From: Caldilineaceae bacterium
GTDB lineage: Bacteria; Chloroflexota; Anaerolineae; Caldilineales; Caldilineaceae
Direction: 5' to 3'
Assembly (NCBI GenBank): GCA_011523365.1
Contig: WTGY01000143.1
Span: 1-59,198, forward strand
DNA: 59,198 nucleotides
A program made the translations under genes and the position numbers. This document shows, piece after piece, positions 43,545 through 51,776 of this stretch. Numbering within the stretch: the first letter of the stretch is position 1; each line of letters opens with the position of its first letter. Below the pieces are notes generated by a model. That model was not told where the DNA came from. It saw nothing but the letters and a program-made list of their open reading frames with translations, and made no database searches.

Positions 43545-44126
43545 TCAGGGCCGGGAGAGAAATATCTCGTCCAGATTGGCAGAGAAACCTTCCAGCGTGG
43601 AGGAAGTCAGAGTCTGCCCCTCAGTGTAGGTAGCTCTTTCAGCGTAGCCGTCCGCGCCCAACGGTAGAACGGTGATGGTCCTGGCTTCAGGATCCACCAA
43701 CCAGTACTCACGCACCCCGTATTCGGCATACAGTTGGCGTTTGCGTGTCTCATCGCGCTCGGCGGTAGAGTCGGAGCGGATTTCGACGAGCAGGTCGGGG
43801 GCGCCCTGGATGTTGGCAGATGTGACTATGCCGGCCCGTTCTGAGGAGATGAACAACAGGTCGGGTTGGACTACGTGGGTTTCAGAAAGCACAACGTCGG
43901 TGGGGGCAAAGTAAACAACTCCCAGATCCTTGTCCTCAACGAACGTGTCAAGCCGCGTCGCCAACTTCACGGCAACGTGCTGGTGGGCTATGCTCGGGGC
44001 GGGCATAGTGATCAGTTCTCCATCCAGAAGTTCGTAGCGTTCGTCGTCGGAGGTCTTCAGGTAGTCCTCGTAGGTGAGTTTGGTCGTTATTGGACTGCCG
44101 TTAGGACCAAGATTAGTTCTTATCAT
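43545..44126 (-). CDS. Uma2-family protein (DUF820, restriction-endonuclease-like fold)
   Basis: 193 residues from the ATG at 44126; an ATG at 44168 would add 14 residues and neither has a strong ribosome-binding site. Uma2 features are clear: TYEDYLKTSDDERYELLDGE, SIAHQHVAVKLATRL, QPDLLFIS, the PD-type core PDLLVEIRSDSTAERDE with Glu-x-Arg in place of the common Glu-x-Lys or Glu-x-Leu, and YGVREYWLVDPE. Uma2 proteins have a PD-(D/E)XK-like fold and are abundant in Cyanobacteria and Chloroflexota, with unclear function. It stands alone, converging with the oxidoreductase gene. Confidence 0.88.
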   Translation of the reverse strand: MIRTNLGPNGSPITTKLTYEDYLKTSDDERYELLDGELITMPAPSIAHQHVAVKLATRLDTFVEDKDLGVVYFAPTDVVLSETHVVQPDLLFISSERAGIVTSANIQGAPDLLVEIRSDSTAERDETRKRQLYAEYGVREYWLVDPEARTITVLPLGADGYAERATYTEGQTLTSSTLEGFSANLDEIFLSRP

Positions 44127-44277
44127 CTTTGCTTTCCAGTCCTGACTAAAGTGACCGGCCCCAGCCATCCTTTGAACACATGTTCTCGTACTTGACCGGC
44201 ATTGTCAAATGAATGTTTCCTAAGGGATACAGTCAATTCTCTCACGAGTCAAGGCGCGTCTCATAAAGGGTACAGCC

Positions 44278-44605
44278 CGGATTTGGGCGGGAACAGTGTG
44301 GCGGGGAAGTCTTGCCAGCGGCGGCTGAATTTGTTTACCGGTTTTTGGAGAGACGCAGAGCAGGCACCAAGGGCGAGGCGAGAGTGGAGAGGAGTGAGTG
44401 CCACAGTTTGGTTTGGGTGAGATTGGATCGGGAACTGGCGGGAGGTGGTTTGGGGGAATACTTTCGACTAGGCACTTGTTTCGATTATCGACACCCGGTC
44501 GATGAGGCATTAGGGGGGGCGTTGCGGGGGCGGAGCCCCCGCACAAGGGAGGGCCGAATAGGCCCGACCGCCCAGAAATGCAGTAGTCAGTAGTCAGAGG
44601 GTAGT
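44278..44605. repeat. Composite intergenic repeat, complete copy (copy 3)
   Basis: This copy seems complete. Its 5' half (GATTTGGGCGGGAACAGT, then TTTGTTTACCG and GAGACGCAGAGCAGGCACC) matches 59040-59150. Its 3' half (GGGAACTGGCGGG, CGATGAGGCA, the 59-bp core at 44515-44573, GCAGTAGTCAGT) matches the start of the window. No gene is present between 44169 and 44625. Confidence 0.75.
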
Positions 44606-44625
44606 GGGCGGCGAGGGGGAGGTAG

Positions 44626-45522
44626 TCAGCCTTTGAGGCCGGTGAGGACGACGCCTTCGATGATGAAGCGCTGGACGGCGATGAAGAGGGCGAGGATGGG
44701 GACGATGGCGAGGCTGGCGCCGGCCATGATGACGCCGTACTGGTTCCAGAATTCGCCGACGAAGGTTGCAAGGCCGACGGTGATGACGTATTTGTCGTGG
44801 CTGGAGATGACGACGAGGGGCCAGAGGAAGTCGTTCCAGTTCCACATGAAGTAGAAGGCGATGAGGGTGAAGAGGGCGGCGCGGGAGAGTGGAATGATGA
44901 TGCGGTGGAAGATGTACCACTCGCCGGCGCCGTCGATGCGGGCGGCGTCGACCAGCTCGGTGGGGATGGTGTACATGAACTGGCGGAACATGAACATGGC
45001 GTAGATTGTGAAGATTTCGGGGACGATTAGGGCGGTATAGGTATCAGCCCAGCCGACCTGGACGGTCATGAGGTAGAGGGGGATGAGATAGACTTCGAAG
45101 GGGATGATCCAGGTGCTGAGCAGGATGTAGAAGATGATGTCGCGGCCGCGGAAGACGAATTTGCCGAAGATGTAGCCGAGGAGGGCACTGGTGTAGATGT
45201 TGAAGATAGTCTTGATGACGCTGACGAAGGTGGTATTCCAGTAGAGGCGGCCCATGTTGGCGCGGTCGAAGACATCTATGTAGTTGGAAATGGTGGGGTT
45301 GATGGGGAAGAGACGGGGCGGGAAGGAGACGGTTTCGGCCTGGGGTTTGAAGGAGGTGCTGATCATCCAGATGAAAGGGACGACCATCAGAATGGCGCCG
45401 GCGCCCAGGACAAGGTAGTTGATCAACAGGCCGCGGCGCAGGCGCTGGAAGTCGGTTGCGCCGCGGTTGAGAGCCCGCGTATCGACCTGGCTGGGTATAC
45501 CAACAAAGTCCTGGTTAGCCAT
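44626..45522 (-). CDS. Sugar ABC transporter permease (MalG type)
   Basis: 298 residues, six membrane helices, FIWMISTSFKPQAE near the N terminus, EAA loop VDAARIDGAGEWYIFHRIIIP, C terminus RFIIEGVVLTGLKG. GGAG lies 6 bases before the ATG. It is the last gene of the transporter, 63 bp after its partner permease, and no ATPase follows; the composite repeat does. Confidence 0.93.
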   Translation of the reverse strand: MANQDFVGIPSQVDTRALNRGATDFQRLRRGLLINYLVLGAGAILMVVPFIWMISTSFKPQAETVSFPPRLFPINPTISNYIDVFDRANMGRLYWNTTFVSVIKTIFNIYTSALLGYIFGKFVFRGRDIIFYILLSTWIIPFEVYLIPLYLMTVQVGWADTYTALIVPEIFTIYAMFMFRQFMYTIPTELVDAARIDGAGEWYIFHRIIIPLSRAALFTLIAFYFMWNWNDFLWPLVVISSHDKYVITVGLATFVGEFWNQYGVIMAGASLAIVPILALFIAVQRFIIEGVVLTGLKG

Positions 45523-45585
45523 GCGTTTCTCCAGAAAGAGACCAGGTCAGACAAGGGGTTTGACAGTGTCGGGTTTGAAAGCAGC

Positions 45586-46503
45586 TCATAGTTCCCAGTC
45601 GACCCGTTGCAGTTTGAACTGGACGAGTGTAAGGATAAGCACGATTGCGAAGAGGACGAAGGACATGCTGGAGGCCTGGCCCATGAACATGCGCTGGAAG
45701 GCGTAGTCGTAGATGTGGAGCGCCAGCACCCTGGTGGAGTCGAGCGGGCCGCCGCCGGTCATCATGTAGATGGCCTGGAAGCCGCCGCTGAAGCCGCCGA
45801 TGACGCCGGTGATGAGGACGAAGGAGACGACCGGTTTGAGCAGTGGCAACGTGATTTTGAGGGCCAGTTGGATGCTGCTGGCGCCGTCGATTTCGGCGGC
45901 TTCGTAGTAGTCTTTGGGGATCCCTTTCAGTCCGGCGAGATAGATGATGACGGTAAAGCCGATTCCGCCCCAGATTCCCATGACGATGATGCTGGGCATG
46001 GCCCAGGTGGTGGACTGGAGCCAGGGGACAGGTTGGATGCCCACAAAGCTGAGGAGTTGATTGAGCAGGCCGAAACGGGTCTGCAGCATCCATTTCCAGA
46101 TTGTGGCGCTGGCGATAACGGAGGTCATCACGGGCAGGAAGTAGAGCAGACGCAGGAGGATGCTGCCGCGCTTAATCGGGTTGAGGATGAGGGCGACGAT
46201 GAGGGAACAGAATGCGCCGAGGAATGTGCCGGCGAAGGTGCGGTACATTGTGTTCCACATGACCTTGTAGAAGAGCGAATCCTTGGCGAGGAGGACGTAG
46301 TTGTCGAGGCCGACAAAGGGTGAGACGTTGCCGAAGAGGCTCCATTCGTGCATGCTGATGAAGAAGGAGAAGAAGATAGGGTAGAACTTGACTATGGCGT
46401 AGAAGATGATGGTGGGAACGAGGGCGATGATGATGAAGCGGTGTTCGGCGGCGCGCAGGGTGGACCGGTTACCTGTGAATTTCTGTGCGATATTTTGAAT
46501 CAT
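45586..46503 (-). CDS. Sugar ABC transporter permease (MalF type)
   Basis: 305 residues from the ATG at 46503, with GGGAGG 7 bases upstream; a GTG at 46518 would add five residues. Six membrane helices and the EAA loop YEAAEIDGASSIQLALKITLP. It pairs with the permease at 44626-45522 and is separated from its binding-protein gene by a strong stem-loop. Confidence 0.93.
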   Translation of the reverse strand: MIQNIAQKFTGNRSTLRAAEHRFIIIALVPTIIFYAIVKFYPIFFSFFISMHEWSLFGNVSPFVGLDNYVLLAKDSLFYKVMWNTMYRTFAGTFLGAFCSLIVALILNPIKRGSILLRLLYFLPVMTSVIASATIWKWMLQTRFGLLNQLLSFVGIQPVPWLQSTTWAMPSIIVMGIWGGIGFTVIIYLAGLKGIPKDYYEAAEIDGASSIQLALKITLPLLKPVVSFVLITGVIGGFSGGFQAIYMMTGGGPLDSTRVLALHIYDYAFQRMFMGQASSMSFVLFAIVLILTLVQFKLQRVDWEL

Positions 46504-46742
46504 CACATCGCCTCCCACGGGGCGTTGCCAATGTATCCGAAGGGTCGAGGTGCCGATAGTGCGCCACAGTTGCGGTTACGGCTGGGAAGATGCGGACGCG
46601 GGCGCGAGTCTGCAGAGCTGTTGAAGATGCTGAAAGCGAGCGAGAGTTCGAACGCGGATCACGTGACAACTGGCATTGGTTTTGACTGCGCTCAGGACCC
46701 AGGCAGCACGGGCCCTTCAAGCGTATGCGTAAAGAGCGCAAT

Positions 46743-46773
46743 AACTCCCACGCCTGCAAGAGGCGTGGGAGTT
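46743..46773 (-). terminator. Strong stem-loop, probable partial terminator between binding-protein and permease genes
   Basis: A perfect 13-bp stem (46743-46755 with 46761-46773) and a 5-nt loop begin 43 nt after the binding-protein stop codon. On the minus strand the stem ends in TT and then ATTG, a weak T-run. Because the permease genes continue in the same direction, read-through must occur, so it probably lowers permease expression or protects the upstream message. The rest of the 46504-46816 gap has no gene. Confidence 0.65.
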
Positions 46774-46816
46774 TTGCTATGCAAAAACAGGCGCACTGTC
46801 AAGGCAGCCGGTCCGA

Positions 46817-48133
46817 CTAGACCCAATACTTGGCCAGGCCCTCGTCGATGAGTTTCTGGATCTCGGCGTCGCCGTACTCCAGGGCCTCGGCCACCGAGCG
46901 TCCCTCATTGACGATCAGATGCAGAACGTCATTTTGAACGGCGCCGGCGCGCTCAGGCACGGCGGCGTAGTTGCGTTCATGGGGATTGACTTCAGAGGCC
47001 TCCTTAAGGCCGGGCGTTTCCAGCAGCCTGGGGTCGGACATAAGGTCGGCGCGCTCGGGCACGAGCGAGATCAGTTCGCACAAGGCCCAGTAGGCATCTT
47101 TGCCGCCATCCTTGTAGAGGAACTCCATGAACTCCCAGGTGTCGCCATCATTTTCGGGGTGGCCAGTTACGGCAGAGATAGAGGTTACTGTGTCCTTATA
47201 GCCATAGAGCGGGTCGGGTTCGCCGGTTGGGGTAGGCGGGTGCGAGTAGCCGATGTGGGGGTACATATCGGGATAGGTGTTGACGTACTCGCCGACCACC
47301 CAGGTCTGTTCTTCGGTCATGGCGGCGAGGCCGTTGCCGATGGAGTCGAAGTTGGGGAATCCGGAGTCCCAGACTTCGTGGACGAGGGACAGGTCGGTGA
47401 TGTAGGTGAAGGCCTCATGGACTTCGGAGCTGGTCATGAGAGAGATCTGTTCATCGCCATTGTTCTGGATGACGTTGCCGCCCAGCTGATAGATCTGGCT
47501 CAACACGGGCCATTCGCCGGTGAGGGCGAAACCGGCGCGTGAAATGGCACCTGTTCCGTCCTTTTGTGTGAGCGCTTTGGCTGCTGTGGTGAAGTCGTCC
47601 CAGGTCTTGGGGGGCGACTCCGGATCGAGGCCGGCCTCTTCGAACATCTGCTTGTTGTACATCAGGAGGGTACAGGTGGTGCCGGTAGGAAGTACGTAGC
47701 GCCCGTTGGTCTTGATGTCAAAGAGGGGGTAGGCCTCTTCGAACCAGCTGGGCGGGAAGATGTCTTCGGGGAACTCAAGGACGAGATTTTCTTCCCGCAT
47801 CTGGTGCATGAAGGCAAGGGAGCGCATTTTGATCATGTTCGGCCCCGTGCCGGCTGCGAGGGCTGAGTAAAGCTTTTCGACATAGCCGCCGGCAATGGAC
47901 TGGACATCGACGGTGATTCGATCGTTTTGTTCTGCGAATTTGTCGGCTACGCTGCGGTAGAGATCCATACGGATATCCCACCAGCCCCAAAGGGAAAGCT
48001 CGACCGGTTCTTCGTCGGCGGCTCCCTCCATACCGGGCGCGGCTGCGGGAACGCAGGCGGCCATGGTGAGGCCGAGGCCAGTGAGACCGGCTGTTTTGAG
48101 AAACTGACGTCGGCTAGCGTTTGGCATTTTCAT
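46817..48133 (-). CDS. Sugar ABC transporter solute-binding lipoprotein (family 1)
   Basis: 438 residues from the ATG at 48133 with GGAGG 7 bases upstream; the open frame to 48256 has no such site. A twin-arginine signal (ASRRQFLKTAGLTGLGL) ends in a lipobox (TMAACVPAAAP). The mature part is a family 1 sugar-binding domain (SLWGWWDIRMDLYRSVADKF; ALAAGTGPNMIKMRSLAFMH). It starts the operon with the permeases at 46503 and 45522. Substrate unknown. Confidence 0.93.
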   Translation of the reverse strand: MKMPNASRRQFLKTAGLTGLGLTMAACVPAAAPGMEGAADEEPVELSLWGWWDIRMDLYRSVADKFAEQNDRITVDVQSIAGGYVEKLYSALAAGTGPNMIKMRSLAFMHQMREENLVLEFPEDIFPPSWFEEAYPLFDIKTNGRYVLPTGTTCTLLMYNKQMFEEAGLDPESPPKTWDDFTTAAKALTQKDGTGAISRAGFALTGEWPVLSQIYQLGGNVIQNNGDEQISLMTSSEVHEAFTYITDLSLVHEVWDSGFPNFDSIGNGLAAMTEEQTWVVGEYVNTYPDMYPHIGYSHPPTPTGEPDPLYGYKDTVTSISAVTGHPENDGDTWEFMEFLYKDGGKDAYWALCELISLVPERADLMSDPRLLETPGLKEASEVNPHERNYAAVPERAGAVQNDVLHLIVNEGRSVAEALEYGDAEIQKLIDEGLAKYWV

Positions 48134-48516
48134 GCTTTTTCCTCCAGGAATTGGGCAAAAAGGATGTGTCGACAGGCAGCGAGTGAGCGGTTTCCCCTCC
48201 TCGTCTGGGCAGAGTGCCTTGAGGCAAATAAATTTTCCTTCGTCTGAAGACACCAATATTTAATTGACACGCTGCCGATTGTCGCATAATAGCATTCTGG
48301 CCTGGCGTTGTCAATCAGGGGGCGAAATTTCGAATTCCCCACCAAGCTTTTTCTCCCAGGAGAAGAACAAAGCTGGGTGTAGTGAAAGCTGCTGGGCCCT
48401 GCCAGGCCGCCTGCCCAACTGTCCAGACGACAACGGCTATAGAACGAGGCACTTGCCAGGATTAGAATGACAAGGGATAGGTGTATGAACGCATTGATCC
48501 AGCTAAGATCTTGCTG
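48134..48516. other. Intergenic region upstream of the fourth sugar ABC operon
   Basis: It holds the upstream region of the binding-protein gene, with AT-rich sequence at 48252-48266 (AATATTTAATT) where a weak minus-strand -10 (TAAATA) may lie. A plus-strand TTGACA (48264-48269) with CATAAT only 15 bases on has no gene downstream. Nothing coding is seen. It separates the TcmP module from the sugar operon. Confidence 0.4.
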
Positions 48517-49362
48517 TTACCAGTTGTCGATAATGTGTCCCGCGATTCGTACAGCAATAGGAGCGCCTTTGGGGTTGCTTGCCGCAAAGACCAACTGAAA
48601 AATCGGAGAGTTCTTTGCGTTTCGCAGAACTCGACCCGATGGTGCTACCTGGGCAAAAACGGATTCAAGACGCTTGCGATATTGATGGGCGATCTGATTA
48701 CTGTCACCAACACGTTCTTGTCTACGTTCCTCCTCAAAAAGCGACAGTTGGGATGAAGCAGTATATAGATCCTGCCAATGTTCACGTCCTCCAAAAATCA
48801 GGTCCAGTCGGTCAGCAAGTTCCGACGACGGTTCATTTTTCCTTGGCATCATCCTCGCAATCGCGCTAAGGGGAAACAGGATCCAACAATCTACTTTCTG
48901 CGTTCGAGCCAAAGCTTCTACCATGTGCCAAGAGACTTCAGTTGCGAATGGATCCAGAAATACGACAGCGCGGTCACTTATTCCCAGATTGTCGCAGAAC
49001 GTAGGCAACGCTATTTTGGCGTCTTCGTTGACAATTTCAATGTCACGACTTGGAAACTCTGATCGCAGAATCTCGAGTGACTCGCAACGATGGGGGTCCT
49101 TTTCGATAAAAATGAGCTTGTCAAATGATCTGTCTTTTGTCTCCAAAGCTATGCGGGGCGAGCCCTTTTGAAGCTCGCGAAAATCGTCATAATCTGACGC
49201 GTAGGCTGAACCAGGACTCCAAGTACCTTCGCCTGCGAAGGCATCAACGTAATAGAGCCTGAAGGGTTGATTCTTCAAGGCGGTAGTGTATCTGTCCAGA
49301 TACAGGCTGAGGATTTGAAGTTTCTCTTGGGTCCAAGGGCCGCCAAAAGATCTGTCGGTCAT
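48517..49362 (-). CDS. tcmP: Three-Cys-motif partner protein TcmP
   Basis: 281 residues with the hallmarks of the TcmP family: WTQEKLQILSLYLDRY, YYVDAFAGEG (37-46), LIFIEKDPHRCESL, VFLDPFATEVSWHMVEALA (about 134-152) and WILFPLSAIARMM. The fold resembles a Rossmann methyltransferase (GxG-like AGEG, acidic IEKD after strand 2), but activity is unproven. TcmP genes are typically found beside a three-Cys-motif protein, as here: the DUF5131 gene ends 9 bases before this start. GC and codon use are lower than in the sugar operons, suggesting transfer. No strong ribosome-binding site is seen, so coupling to the upstream gene is likely. Confidence 0.9.
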   Translation of the reverse strand: MTDRSFGGPWTQEKLQILSLYLDRYTTALKNQPFRLYYVDAFAGEGTWSPGSAYASDYDDFRELQKGSPRIALETKDRSFDKLIFIEKDPHRCESLEILRSEFPSRDIEIVNEDAKIALPTFCDNLGISDRAVVFLDPFATEVSWHMVEALARTQKVDCWILFPLSAIARMMPRKNEPSSELADRLDLIFGGREHWQDLYTASSQLSLFEEERRQERVGDSNQIAHQYRKRLESVFAQVAPSGRVLRNAKNSPIFQLVFAASNPKGAPIAVRIAGHIIDNW

Positions 49363-49371
49363 GGTCGTTTC

Positions 49372-50124
49372 TCAGTCTAAGTTGGGCATTTCACGCCAGT
49401 GCTTGCCGTCAATAGTCGCTGCTTCACCCCCGCGTTTGCCCCGCACTCCTCCCAGCTGTTTGAGAAAAAAAGCTACGTCGGCTTTGACAGACTGATCCCG
49501 TAGCGAGCGCGCCCAGTCCGGGTCCATTGCTCTAGCTCCCGCGCCGCTTTCTCCTCCGACGATAACCCATTTCAACTTGCCTGTCTGCAGCCACTCGGTA
49601 AGGTCAAGTTGCTCCAAAAGCGGCTCTGCCGACACAAAACGGACTGGCGCCGGCAGACGGGCTAACACTGTAAGACGAGGGGCGAATTTCTGACTTTCGA
49701 CCGAGGTACCCATCCATATACGAGCCGGCCATCCTTTGGGGAAGTAGTCCTCGTGCCGCAGCCACCAGGCGACCGCGCGACCCGGTCTCTTTGTCAGAAT
49801 CTGAAAGATGTGACCGCGTTTGGAGGCCGCCTCCTGCATCACTTGAAACATTTCAAGAACGAAATCGAACGGCACCCCAGGGTGAAAAACGTCCGACATG
49901 CTATTGACAAAAACCCGACGGGGCTTTTTCCAGGACAGAGGAGTTTGCAGGCGCTCAGGGAGCAGGCGCACATCGTCCGGGCTGGTCTCGTAACCGCGCA
50001 CGCCCATCCCTTTCAGGCGGGGATAGAGTGCGTACATATAACAATGGTCGCAGCCTGGCGACACGCGGCTGCAGCCGGTTACCGGATTCCAGGTTTCATC
50101 CGTCCACTCGATCGAAGATGGCAT
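49372..50124 (-). CDS. DUF5131 / phage Gp37-Gp68-like three-Cys-motif protein
   Basis: 250 residues. The N terminus IEWTDETWNPVTGCSRVSPG is diagnostic, with three Cys at 18, 25 and 28 (CX6CX2C), resembling a radical-SAM-type iron-sulfur cluster site. Later conserved pieces are RRVFVNSMSDVFHPGVPF, FQILTKRPGR, WMGTSVESQ and VIVGGESGAGARAMDPDWAR. The family is found in phages and mobile islands and pairs with TcmP. The reaction is unknown. It is the first gene of the two-gene module, with a TTGACA box and a GTATG/CATAC palindrome upstream. Confidence 0.9.
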   Translation of the reverse strand: MPSSIEWTDETWNPVTGCSRVSPGCDHCYMYALYPRLKGMGVRGYETSPDDVRLLPERLQTPLSWKKPRRVFVNSMSDVFHPGVPFDFVLEMFQVMQEAASKRGHIFQILTKRPGRAVAWWLRHEDYFPKGWPARIWMGTSVESQKFAPRLTVLARLPAPVRFVSAEPLLEQLDLTEWLQTGKLKWVIVGGESGAGARAMDPDWARSLRDQSVKADVAFFLKQLGGVRGKRGGEAATIDGKHWREMPNLD

Positions 50125-50185
50125 GATAGGCTCCCTACTAAATGACTCGCGATGAGAATGATGTGGATAACACCAGTTACAGCAC

Positions 50186-50216
50186 GTATGTTCTCATACC
50201 TGCGTAATATTGTCAA
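50186..50216 (-). promoter_or_regulatory. Possible promoter and operator of the DUF5131-TcmP module
   Basis: Minus-strand TTGACA (50216-50211) is followed after 17-18 bases by GAACAT/AACATA (50193-50187). Overlapping this -10 is an inverted repeat GTATG-ttct-CATAC (50186-50199), a plausible repressor site. The leader to the ATG at 50124 is about 55 nt. Nothing else is seen in 50125-50365. Confidence 0.4.
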
Positions 50217-50365
50217 TCGGAAAAGTCCCTGAGATATGCCGCAGAGCAAGCCGCATTTTTGAATACTCTCGACCGCCGCTCTGACTCTCAGTGACGCGAT
50301 GGAGGGGATTCCTCCGCGCGGAAGATTGCCGTGCCTCCAGGTATTGAACATTTGGCTCATTTCTT

Positions 50366-51772
50366 TCATGGTACCACCGGCCACTCGCTGCCTGGATCGA
50401 TACCGAGACGCTGGGCGCGTTGGGCGACCGATGCGGTCACTGCCTGGGCTATCTCAAGTTCATCGACGCGGGTGGAGCGGCCGCGGCGGAGTACGACTTC
50501 GCCGTTGACGAGGACGGTGTCGACGCTTCCGTTGCCCAGCGTCAGGGCGAGGAGGTGAACGGGATTGTTGGCGGGGTAGGCGCCGGCGGCGCGCGGGGAG
50601 CGGATGACGATGTCGGCGCGTTTGCCCGGTTCGAGGCTGCCGAGTTCGGCTTGGAGGCCGGCGGCAGCGGCGGCGTTCAGGGTCTGCATTTCGAGTAGGT
50701 CGGAGGGGGATACTGGATCGTCGCCTACGCGTGCGGCGAAATGTGCGGCCTGCATGAGCTCGGCGGGCGTGCAGTCGAAGGCGCCGTCGACGGCGAGGGA
50801 TACGGGGATGCCGCGGCGGTGGCGGGCGGCCATTCTGAATTCGGCGGTGCGGGCTATGCCGAGAGAGAAGAAGGAGATTGGGGACCAAATGATCTGGCAG
50901 CCGCTCTCCTGGATGGCGGCCTCCTCGTCATCGTCGAGGAGGTTGGCGTGGACGATGACGGTGTTCTGGTCGAGGACGCCGAGTTCCTGGAGGTGGACGA
51001 GCTGGCTGAGGCCTGTTATTGAGCGGTAGATTTCGCCTTCGCCGGGGGCGTAGCCGGCGTGCAGGTGGAGGGGGACGTTGCTGGCGCGGGCGCAGGCGTG
51101 GGCGGCCTGCAGCAGCTCGGGGGAGGCGGTGCCGACGCCGTATACGAAGACGAAGCCGCGCACCAGTGCGTCGGGGTCCTGGTTTCGGTGCAGCTCGGCG
51201 TCGAGGAGTCCGAGCGCGCGTTCGCGGTCGACGGGGGCGCGGGCCATGAGGCGGGGGCTTTCGAGGCCGGGCATGGCGGCGAGCGTTTCGCGGCGGTCCC
51301 AGATGTAGGGTGGGGCGAAGAGCGCGCGCATGCCGATGCGTTCGACGGCTGCGGCGGCGGCACCGGTTGAGAAGAGGGTGCCGGGCTCGATGAACATGGT
51401 GAAGCCGCTTTGCAGCATCTCGAGGGCGGCCATTGCGGTGGCGGCAGCTTCGTCATCCGGTGTGACATCGGCTTTCCAGTCGGCGAACTTGATTGTGGAG
51501 GCGTCTACGTCGTGGATGTTGCCGAAGACACCGCGGCAGGTGGTGTGCACGATGTGGTTGTGGGCGTCGATGAAGCCGGGATGGACGATGGCGCCGGCGG
51601 CGTCGATCGTCTGGCCGGCGTCATATTTCGGGCGCAGCTCGGCGGCGGCGCCTACCTCGACAATGCGCGAGCCTGTGACGGCCACTGCGCCGGAGGCGTA
51701 GATGGTGCGGGCGGCGTCCATGGTGACGAGTTGCCCGTTGTGGATGAGAATGTCGCACCGGTTCTTGTTCAT
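50366..51772 (-). CDS. Amidohydrolase (cytosine deaminase / TrzA-SsnA-like)
   Basis: 468 residues of a metal-dependent TIM-barrel amidohydrolase. Visible are the first metal motif HPGFIDAHNHIVH, a His in PLHLHAGYAPGEGE, a His in TVIVHANLLDDDE and the late Asp in SLAVDGAFDCTPAELM. The C-terminal PGKRADIVI is characteristic. It hydrolyses an amine, amide or N-ring bond of an unknown substrate in the cytoplasm. It starts 4 bases after the stop of the P-loop-like gene, so the two are coupled, and it ends the minus-strand operon that begins at 54636. Confidence 0.9.
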   Translation of the reverse strand: MNKNRCDILIHNGQLVTMDAARTIYASGAVAVTGSRIVEVGAAAELRPKYDAGQTIDAAGAIVHPGFIDAHNHIVHTTCRGVFGNIHDVDASTIKFADWKADVTPDDEAAATAMAALEMLQSGFTMFIEPGTLFSTGAAAAAVERIGMRALFAPPYIWDRRETLAAMPGLESPRLMARAPVDRERALGLLDAELHRNQDPDALVRGFVFVYGVGTASPELLQAAHACARASNVPLHLHAGYAPGEGEIYRSITGLSQLVHLQELGVLDQNTVIVHANLLDDDEEAAIQESGCQIIWSPISFFSLGIARTAEFRMAARHRRGIPVSLAVDGAFDCTPAELMQAAHFAARVGDDPVSPSDLLEMQTLNAAAAAGLQAELGSLEPGKRADIVIRSPRAAGAYPANNPVHLLALTLGNGSVDTVLVNGEVVLRRGRSTRVDELEIAQAVTASVAQRAQRLGIDPGSEWPVVP

Positions 51773-51776
51773 TGGA

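Noticed and set aside
48264..48290. Plus-strand TTGACA with CATAAT as a promoter
   Set aside because: The spacing is 15 bases and no plus-strand gene lies downstream.
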